The position numbers were made by a program, and so were the translations under genes. From NCBI GenBank assembly GCA_016209995.1, contig JACQVC010000282.1:1-10077 (forward strand): 10,077 nt of DNA, given 5' to 3'. This DNA is from Gemmatimonadota bacterium. Its GTDB lineage: Bacteria > Gemmatimonadota > Gemmatimonadetes > Longimicrobiales > Gaopeijiaceae. Of the stretch, positions 1-5,510 are shown in pieces; position 1 is the stretch's first letter, and each line of letters begins with the position of its first letter. Below the pieces are notes generated by a model. It did not search any database and was not told where the DNA came from. It was given only the letters and a program-made list of their open reading frames with translations.

Positions 1-1574
1 GCGATAGCCTTCGCCCTTAGGCAGCGGCCGTAGCCGGACCCAGCAGTCGCCGTACTGGCCGCGGCCGCCCGTCTGTTTCTTGTACTTTCCCTGCCCTTCG
101 GCCTGCCTGGTGATGGTCTCGCGGTAAACGATCTTCGGCGCCTCGGTCGCGACGCTGACGCCATACTTCCGCTTGAGTCGCTCGAGGTTGATGCTGAGGT
201 GCAGCTCCCCCATGCCGCGCGCGATCGTCTGCGCGAACTCCGCGTTGAAGTCGCTGACGAACGTGGGATCCTCTTCGTGCAGCTTGGTGAAGACCAGGCC
301 CAGCTTGTCGTCGTCCGAGCGCGTCGCGCCGCGCACGGCGAGAGCGATGTCCGGGTAGGGGAACTCGATCTTCTGGAGCAGGACCGGCCGCGCCGGAGAC
401 GCGAGCGTATCGTTCGTATGCGTGTTCTTCAGCTTCGCGACGACGCCGATGTCGCCGGCGTGCAGACGCTCGACCTCGGGCCGCTCCTTACCGAGAGGCA
501 CCGCCAGGTGAGTCAGCTTCTCCGTGCTCTCGCGGGCCACGTTGAGGACCTCCTGGCCGGTCAGCACGAGGCCGCTGAAAATGCGGAAGAACGATAGCTC
601 GCCCACGTGCGGCTCCGTCGTCGTCTTGAAGACGAGCGCCGCGAACGATTCCTCATCCGTGGGCCGCAGCTCGCTTTCCTGATCGAGGCCGGGGCGCTTC
701 GCGCGCTCGGGCCGCGCCTGGCCCGGATGGGGGAACAGCTCGACCATCTCGGTGAGGAGCGCGCGCACGCCGAACGTCTTCTCGGCCGCGCCGCAAAAGA
801 GCGGGAACATCTCGGAGCGGGCCATAGCGGTCTTCATCGCCGCGAGCGCTTCTTCCTGCGATAGACCGCCGTTCTCCAGATAACGCTCCAGGAGAGATTC
901 GTCCGTGGTCGCCAGATTCTCGAACAGCTCGGTCCGCCACTTCTCGAACTTGTCGCTCACCTCGTCCGGGATCTCGGCTTCGTCGTACTCGCCCGTAACC
1001 GTGCCGGGCTTGTACATGTGCGCCTTGCCGCTGAACAGATTGGCAATACCGCGGAACGAGTCGCCATGACCGATGGGGATCTCGACGGGCAGGATCTTCT
1101 CGGTGAGGTGCTCCTTAATGTCCTGGTAGACCGCGTCGAAGTCGCATGCTCCTTGTCCATCATCGAGACGAAAAAAAATCTGGGAATCCCGCGCTCTTGG
1201 CAGTACTCCCAGACTCGCTCGGTGCCGACCTCGACGCCTGTCGTGGCGCCGAGGACGATTACAGCGCCATCGGCGACCCGCGTGGCGGCGAGAGCATCGC
1301 CGGTGAAATCGAGGTAGCCGGGCGTATCGAGAAGGTTGATCTTCGTGTCCTGCCATTCGGCAAACGCCGGCGTACACTGGATCGAGATACCATGACCGAT
1401 TTCCTCGGGCGTGTACATCGTGATGGCCGACCCATCCTTCACGCTGCCGTGGCGCCGCGAGGTCCCAGACACGAAACAGAGTGCGTCGACCAGGCTGGAC
1501 TTGCCGCTGCCACCGTGGCCTACGATCGCAAGGTTACGAATGCGTTCGGTGGTGTACTCTTTGGCGTTGGCCAT
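1..1574 (-). CDS. EF-G-like translational GTPase (paralogue type), partial at 3' end, with a one-base frameshift
   Basis: This encodes an elongation factor G family GTPase, which acts on the ribosome in the cytoplasm. The first frame (1574 to about 1146) gives the start of the G domain: G1 GHGGSGKS at residues 19-26, a G2-like HGISI at 61-65, G3 DTPGY at 83-87 and a G4 position reading SMMD at 137-140. The homologous protein then continues in another frame, from GAC at 1143-1141, with no stop down to base 1. That frame supplies the rest of the G domain (including CGAAEKTFGV), domain II, domain III (MGELHL) and the start of domain IV (GGRGQYG). About 525 residues are present against a usual total near 700, so the rest of domain IV and domain V lie outside. 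The ATG at 1574 follows AGGAGGGAGG directly. The G1 loop, G3 Tyr in place of His, and non-NKxD G4 mark it as an EF-G-like paralogue rather than the housekeeping FusA. The frameshift may be an assembly error or a real lesion. Confidence 0.85.
1143..1148 (-). other. Apparent one-base deletion (frameshift) in the EF-G-like gene
   Basis: In the upstream frame the protein reads MMDKEHA and then turns into Arg/Ser/Thr-rich nonsense. In the frame starting with GAC at 1143-1141 it reads DFDAVYQDIKEH, as expected for EF-G. The two frames join perfectly if the codon at 1145-1144 (GC plus a missing base, just before GAC) is an alanine codon that lost one G. An A8 run on the plus strand lies at 1171-1178, but the G4-region residues after it are in the correct frame, so that run is not the site of the shift. 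Confidence 0.8.
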
Positions 1575-1586
1575 CCTCCCTCCTGC
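1575..1586 (-). promoter_or_regulatory. Strong Shine-Dalgarno sequence of the EF-G-like gene
   Basis: On the minus strand the sequence AGGAGGGAGG ends directly before the ATG at 1574. Its first AGGAGG lies four bases from the start codon. This fixes the start and is the best ribosome binding site in the window, which fits an independently initiated gene rather than a coupled one. Confidence 0.7.
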
Positions 1587-1624
1587 ACACGGCCCTGTCG
1601 GAGCTTTCGGATCCGGGACCGGCC

Positions 1625-1653
1625 AACGTAGGACGCAGCTATGGCAGGGTCAA
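1625..1653 (-). promoter_or_regulatory. Candidate sigma70-type promoter for the EF-G-like gene
   Basis: On the minus strand TTGACC (1653-1648, five of six to TTGACA) is separated by exactly 17 bases from TACGTT (1630-1625), which keeps the conserved TA and final T of the -10 box. Transcription would start near 1618 and give a leader of about 45 bases ending in the strong ribosome binding site. The position, just downstream of the inverted repeat at 1661-1730, is that expected for a new transcription unit. The call rests on sequence match alone. Confidence 0.45.
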
Positions 1654-1660
1654 GACTCGG

Positions 1661-1735
1661 AGAGGCTCAGAGGTCGCGGTTTCGGAGGATCGGGTGGCCC
1701 ACCGCCAACGAACTGAGCCTCTGAGCCTCTGAGCC
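1661..1735. repeat. 13-bp inverted repeat with embedded octamer tandem repeat
   Basis: The plus-strand arm AGAGGCTCAGAGG (1661-1673) is matched perfectly by its reverse complement CCTCTGAGCCTCT at 1718-1730, with about 44 bases between. The right arm is itself part of a tandem repeat of GAGCCTCT, starting at 1715, 1723 and (partial) 1731. It sits six bases beyond the rhomboid stop codon and upstream of the EF-G promoter. It could fold into a long-loop hairpin at the 3' end of the rhomboid mRNA. There is no T run after it, so an ordinary intrinsic terminator is not supported. A dispersed intergenic repeat is another possibility. Confidence 0.65.
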
Positions 1736-1740
1736 ACTCG

Positions 1741-2583
1741 TCAGTTGCTCCGCCTTCGCTTCGACACCTCGTCGAGGAGCTGGCGCTCCTCGGGCGTGAG
1801 TGAAGCGAGCCCGCTGGCGCTGATCTTGTCGAGCACGCGGTCGACCGCGTCGAGCAGGGCCTCTTCCTGAGCGTCGGACCCCGATTCCGCACTCCGCCTC
1901 GCGAGTGACTCGCCCTCCTCGTCTCCTCTGGGCACGATGGCGAACCGGCGAGTGCGCACTCCGCGCTGCAAAGCCGCGAGCTTTTGGGAAACCCCCCAAT
2001 CCGCCTTCAGGTACAGCCAGCCCGCGAGGAAGCCCCCCAGGTGGGCGAAGTTGGCGACCCCGGATCCGCGGTCCTGGAACGAGCTAATGAAGGTCACCGC
2101 GAACAGGAACGCCACCAACCACTTCGCCTTCACGGGAAAGATTCCCCAGATGTAGATGGGAGCGTCCGGCCAGTTGAACGCGAACGCCAGCATCACGCCG
2201 TAGACTGCGGCGGAGGCCCCGATGATCGGGTAGCTCACGAAGATGAAGCTCAGCGCCGCGCCGCCCAGCCCGCAGATGACGTAGTACTTCAGGAACTCGC
2301 GCGAACCCCAGCGCTCTTCCAGCGGCGGCCCGAAGAAGAAGAGCGCCAGCATGTTGAAGAAGATGTGCCAGAACCCGCCGTGCACGAACATGTAGGTCAC
2401 GAGGCCCCAGGGGCGCGTGAGGATCAGCGCCGGGGTGAAGGCCAGCCAGTCGACCACGAAGCGGGGATTGATCTGGGCGAGCGGCAGGGTGAGGAGGAAG
2501 ACGGCGCTGTTGATGATCAGCAAGCGCTTGACCCAGGGGGTCAGACCGTACCCGAACGTCATTCCGTAACCGCGATAAGCCAT
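1741..2583 (-). CDS. Rhomboid-family intramembrane serine protease
   Basis: This is a polytopic inner-membrane protein of 280 residues that would cleave transmembrane substrates within the bilayer. The rhomboid signature is complete: His68, His73 and Asn77 in HGGFWHIFFN, the catalytic Ser124 in IGASAAVYG (many relatives have GASG), and the partner His181 in AHLGG. Hydrophobic segments cover roughly residues 20-190. A polar, charged C-terminal tail follows. Its last 40 residues (VLDKISASGL, then LTPEERQLLDEVSKRR) resemble the small helical domain often attached to bacterial rhomboids (DUF6576-like, from memory). The ATG at 2583 has no purine-rich Shine-Dalgarno. The gene follows ddl after 99 bases and precedes the EF-G-like gene by 166. 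Its substrate cannot be told from sequence. Confidence 0.9.
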   Translation of the reverse strand: MAYRGYGMTFGYGLTPWVKRLLIINSAVFLLTLPLAQINPRFVVDWLAFTPALILTRPWGLVTYMFVHGGFWHIFFNMLALFFFGPPLEERWGSREFLKYYVICGLGGAALSFIFVSYPIIGASAAVYGVMLAFAFNWPDAPIYIWGIFPVKAKWLVAFLFAVTFISSFQDRGSGVANFAHLGGFLAGWLYLKADWGVSQKLAALQRGVRTRRFAIVPRGDEEGESLARRSAESGSDAQEEALLDAVDRVLDKISASGLASLTPEERQLLDEVSKRRRSN

Positions 2584-2607
2584 AAAGCGAATCAGGAGGA
2601 CTGGCGA

Positions 2608-2636
2608 ATCATAGGTGTGTATTCTCTAGCGTACAC
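2608..2636 (-). promoter_or_regulatory. Possible promoter ahead of the rhomboid gene
   Basis: The 99 bases between ddl and the rhomboid gene are richer in A and T than their surroundings. On the minus strand they hold TATGAT at 2613-2608, five of six to the -10 consensus. The -35 region (GTGTAC at 2636-2631, spacing 17) is a poor match. A start near 2601 would leave a leader of about 18 bases. Read-through from ddl is an equally possible source of transcription. Confidence 0.3.
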
Positions 2637-2682
2637 CGTGCAAGACACCGGGGCAAGCAGAATGGTTCCGCAGCGGGACCGC

Positions 2683-3696
2683 TCAGCGCGGGGAGCGCGC
2701 CCAGCGCTGGGCCGCCAGCTCGCAGATCCGGGAACAAAGCTCGGGAAAAGCCATGCCAGCGGCGGCCGCCGCCTTGGGCACGAGGGAGTTAGCCGTCATA
2801 CCCGGCAGCGCGTTGGCTTCCAGACACCAGGCCACGCCGTCGACGTCGAGCACGAAGTCGATGCGGCTGAAGTCGCGCATCTTGAGCGCGCGGTGCGCCC
2901 GCAGCGCCAGCTCCCGGATGCGCGCGTCCACCGCCGCGGGGAGGTCGGCCGGGAAGATCTCCTCCGCCAATCCGGGCTGATACTTGCACTCGTAATCGAA
3001 GATCTCGTGCTGCGGGATGATCTCGCCGGCGGGCAGGGCTTGGTCGCCCAGGATACCGACCGTGATCTCGCGGCCGCGGACGTAGCGCTCGATCAGGACC
3101 TCCCGGTCCTGCTGCTCGGCCAGCGCAACGGCCGGGGAGACCTCGTCCTCGGCGCGCACGAGGCTGAGGCCAATCGTCGAGCCACCGTGGTTCGGCTTGA
3201 TGATGAGCGGGTAGCCTATCTCGTTCAGGGCAGCGGGGCCCACCGGCCACATCAGCCAATCGGGCGTCGGGATGCCGGCCTGCCGGAAGAGGCGCTTCGA
3301 GACGTCCTTGTCCATGGCGAGCGCGCAGCCCAGCGGGCCGCTGCCCGCATAGGGAATCTCGGCCAGCTCGAGCAGCGCCTGGAGCGTGCCGTCCTCCCCC
3401 CCGCCGCCGTGCAGCACTACGAAGACCACGTCCGTACCCTGCACCTCCGGCGCGCGCGTCAACGCGGTTGCGTCGCCCGTCGACAACATGTCGAGCGCGA
3501 GCTGCTCGGGCGGGAGCGCGCTCACTCCGGACTCCAGGAGGTGGCGCTCGTCCCGCTCGGACAGCACGCCTCTGGCCGTATCCACAGCCACGACTTCGTG
3601 ACCCGCTTCGCGCAGCGCTCGCGCGACTTGCGCGCCCGAGGCCAGCGAGACATCCCGCTCGCCGGACGTGCCGCCCATCAGCACGGTTACCTTCAC
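2683..3696 (-). CDS. ddl: D-alanine--D-alanine ligase
   Basis: This cytoplasmic ATP-grasp enzyme joins two D-alanines for the peptidoglycan pentapeptide. Visible landmarks in order are GGTSGERDVSL (residues 8-18, with Glu13 matching the N-terminal substrate-site Glu), HGGGGEDG (96-103), the ATP-grasp lysine in IIKPNHGGSTIG (165-176), the omega-loop DYECKY (234-239), FVLDVD (281-286) and EANALPGMT (293-301), whose Asn binds metal. The Tyr in the KY of the omega loop is the residue typical of D-Ala-D-Ala ligases, not of VanA-type D-Ala-D-Lac ligases. At 337 residues it is slightly longer than E. coli DdlB, mainly through a looser segment at about 45-85. The start is GTG with GAGGAG eight bases upstream, and the gene follows the cbs stop by 31 bases, which suggests co-transcription. 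Confidence 0.95.
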   Translation of the reverse strand: MKVTVLMGGTSGERDVSLASGAQVARALREAGHEVVAVDTARGVLSERDERHLLESGVSALPPEQLALDMLSTGDATALTRAPEVQGTDVVFVVLHGGGGEDGTLQALLELAEIPYAGSGPLGCALAMDKDVSKRLFRQAGIPTPDWLMWPVGPAALNEIGYPLIIKPNHGGSTIGLSLVRAEDEVSPAVALAEQQDREVLIERYVRGREITVGILGDQALPAGEIIPQHEIFDYECKYQPGLAEEIFPADLPAAVDARIRELALRAHRALKMRDFSRIDFVLDVDGVAWCLEANALPGMTANSLVPKAAAAAGMAFPELCSRICELAAQRWARSPR

Positions 3697-3727
3697 GCTT
3701 GTGGCTCCTCAGTACTCAGAGAATCCG

Positions 3728-5146
3728 CTAACTCCGCCCCGTAATCGTGCGCACCACATCGAACCGTGTGATGACCCCGACGATGCGGCCGTTCTCGCGC
3801 ACCAGCACGGCGGCGTTCTGCCGCGTGAGCAGACGCATCACGGCGGGGACGTCCAGGTGGCTGTCCACGACCGGGAATGGCGCGTCCATGAGCGCGGCCA
3901 CGGGGCCGTCCAGCAGCTTGGGGTCCTCGATCACGCGGGCCATGAGCGTTCCCTCCGACAGCGAGCCTACGCAGTCCCCCTCGGCGAGGACGGGCAGCTG
4001 GGAGATGTCGCGACTCGTGATCAGGGAAAGGGCCACGCGCACGGTGGTCGCGGGCTCGACCGCGACGAGCGTGGGCGCGCCGGGGTCCTTGGCCGCCAGC
4101 AGATCCTGAACGGTCCCGATCTCGGGCTCGAGCAGCCGGTTTTCCCGCATCCATTCGTCGCTGTACATCTTCGACAGGTAGCGCTCGCCCGTGTCGGCCA
4201 GCACGCAAACGATGAACGCATCCGGATCGTTCAGGCGCTGCGCGAGCTGCACGGCGACGTGCGCCACGAGGCCGGAAGATCCGCCCGCGAACAGACCCTC
4301 CTCCCGCGTCAGCCGCCGCGCCATCAGGAACGCGTCCCGGTCGCTCACGGTGACGACCTCATCTACCAGCGTGAGGTCCAGCGCGCCCGGGATCTTGTCG
4401 CTCCCGATCCCCTCGACCTTGTAGGGGTGTCCCTCGGGCTTCGTGCCCGTTTGGAAGTACTGGCACAGGATCGAGCCTACCGGGTCTCCGAGTATGGCCT
4501 GCACACTCGGCTTCCGTTCCTTCAGATAGCGAGTCGCGCCCGTGACGGTGCCGCCGGTCCCGGAGCCCACGACGAAATGCGTGATGCGGCCGCCGGTCTG
4601 CTCCCAGAGCTCCGGGCCCGTAGTCGCATAATGGGCCTCCGGATTCGCCGGATTGTAGAACTGGTCCGCCAGGATGGCGCCGGGCGTCTCCTCGGCCAGC
4701 CGCTTCGCGAGCTGTGTGTAGTGGTCGGGATGATCCGGGGGCACGGCGGTCGGCGTGATGACGACCTCCGCGCCGAACGCCTTGAGCAGGCGCACCTTCT
4801 CCTGGCTCATCTTGTCCGGCATGGTGAAGATGCAGCGGTATCCGCGAATGGCCCCGGCCATGGCCAGCGCCACGCCCGTGTTGCCGCTGGTGGCCTCGAC
4901 AATGACGCCGCCGGGCTTGAGCCGCCCTTCGCGCTCCGCCTTCTCGATAATGGCCAGCCCGATGCGGTCCTTCACGGAGCCGCCCGGATTCATATACTCA
5001 CACTTGGCGTACACGGGGGTCGCGGCGCCGGACGTCACCTTGTTGAGGCGTACGAGGGGGGTCCAACCGATGCTGTGAAGGATGTTACTCAGCGGCTCGA
5101 CGAATCGGGGGACCACGGCAGTTGCGGCTCTCGGCTCGAGGGTCAA
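3728..5146 (-). CDS. Cystathionine beta-synthase-type PLP enzyme with C-terminal CBS domain pair
   Basis: This is a fold-type II PLP enzyme that condenses serine or an activated serine with homocysteine or sulfide, in transsulfuration or cysteine synthesis. The PLP lysine is Lys59 in NPGGSVKDR. The substrate loop is EATSGNTG (84-91), the phosphate-binding loop is GSGTGGT (194-200), and the active-site serine region is GGSSG (288-292). The DKMSQEKVRLLKAFGAEVV-type segment at 111-129 and the CBS (Bateman) pair at about 345-395 and 415-470 favour cystathionine beta-synthase over simple CysK. No N-terminal haem domain is present. The 472-residue call begins at a TTG with no clear ribosome binding site. 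A GTG ten codons later (5116) is a reasonable alternative, since family homology begins near residue 19. The gene lies 19 bases after the TonB-like lipoprotein and 31 before ddl. No cystathionine lyase is present, so cysteine synthase activity remains possible. Confidence 0.88.
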   Translation of the reverse strand: MTLEPRAATAVVPRFVEPLSNILHSIGWTPLVRLNKVTSGAATPVYAKCEYMNPGGSVKDRIGLAIIEKAEREGRLKPGGVIVEATSGNTGVALAMAGAIRGYRCIFTMPDKMSQEKVRLLKAFGAEVVITPTAVPPDHPDHYTQLAKRLAEETPGAILADQFYNPANPEAHYATTGPELWEQTGGRITHFVVGSGTGGTVTGATRYLKERKPSVQAILGDPVGSILCQYFQTGTKPEGHPYKVEGIGSDKIPGALDLTLVDEVVTVSDRDAFLMARRLTREEGLFAGGSSGLVAHVAVQLAQRLNDPDAFIVCVLADTGERYLSKMYSDEWMRENRLLEPEIGTVQDLLAAKDPGAPTLVAVEPATTVRVALSLITSRDISQLPVLAEGDCVGSLSEGTLMARVIEDPKLLDGPVAALMDAPFPVVDSHLDVPAVMRLLTRQNAAVLVRENGRIVGVITRFDVVRTITGRS

Positions 5147-5165
5147 CGAAGGGTGGATGCCAGCT

Positions 5166-5510
5166 CTATCGTTTCGTAAAACGCACGGGGATGCGGGCCC
5201 AGACCGTGATGCGTTTGCCGTTCTTGCGTGCCGGACTGAACTTCATGTCGACAGCGCCGGCCAGCGCGGCGGAATCGAAGGCGGCGTGGCCGCTGGAGAG
5301 CAGCACGACCGCGCTGTCCACTTCACCCAGCTCGTTCACGCGCACGTTGAGCAGCGTCTCGCCCTCGATCCCCTGATCCCACAGCTCGAGCGGGTAATCC
5401 ACCGGAACGTCGCCGTACAATGGTGAGGGCTGGTCGATCCCGCGGTCGCCGGCGCAACCGGCCAGCAAGGGCACCCACGCCGCGAGCATGAGGCGCCTGA
5501 CCGCGCTCAC
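5166..5510 (-). CDS. Small lipoprotein with a TonB C-terminal-like domain
   Basis: The 114-residue protein starts with a short signal sequence (RR, then a hydrophobic stretch) ending in the lipobox LAGC, with Cys19 as the lipid attachment site. Ala20 after it fits transfer to the outer membrane. Residues about 35-112 match the TonB C-terminal fold: a GxxLLxVxVNELGEVD strand pair, SSGHAAFDSAAL helix region, FSPARKNGK and a closing VWARIPVRF strand. It lacks the transmembrane anchor and proline-rich spacer of true TonB, so it probably does not transduce energy. The family is known but its role is not settled. The GTG start overlaps the mutS stop (GTGA), with AAGGA four bases upstream, which indicates translational coupling to mutS. 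An internal ATG at codon 8 would remove the positive residues of the signal. Confidence 0.82.
   Translation of the reverse strand: MSAVRRLMLAAWVPLLAGCAGDRGIDQPSPLYGDVPVDYPLELWDQGIEGETLLNVRVNELGEVDSAVVLLSSGHAAFDSAALAGAVDMKFSPARKNGKRITVWARIPVRFTKR

Noticed and set aside
1171..1178. A8 run (T8 on the coding strand) as a programmed slippage site for the EF-G frameshift
   Set aside because: The residues after the run (VSMMDKEH) are in the proper EF-G frame, and the shift occurs about 26 bases later. Slipping at the run would destroy the G4 region.
2664..2680. Short hairpin just after the ddl stop as an intrinsic terminator
   Set aside because: The stem is about seven pairs with a C-A mismatch in the sense RNA and a three-base loop, and no U run follows.
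2683..3696. VanA/VanB-type D-Ala-D-Lac ligase (vancomycin resistance)
   Set aside because: The omega loop reads DYECKY with the Tyr of ordinary Ddl enzymes, and there are no vanH or vanX neighbours.
1984..3744. 586-codon open frame on the plus strand
   Set aside because: It runs antisense across the rhomboid and ddl genes, is rich in Arg, His and Gln as expected of GC-rich shadow frames, and shows no family motif. The minus-strand genes carry full catalytic motifs.
3668..5179. 503-codon open frame on the plus strand
   Set aside because: It is a codon-aligned antisense shadow of the CBS-type gene, with low-complexity Arg/His/Ala composition and no recognisable domain.
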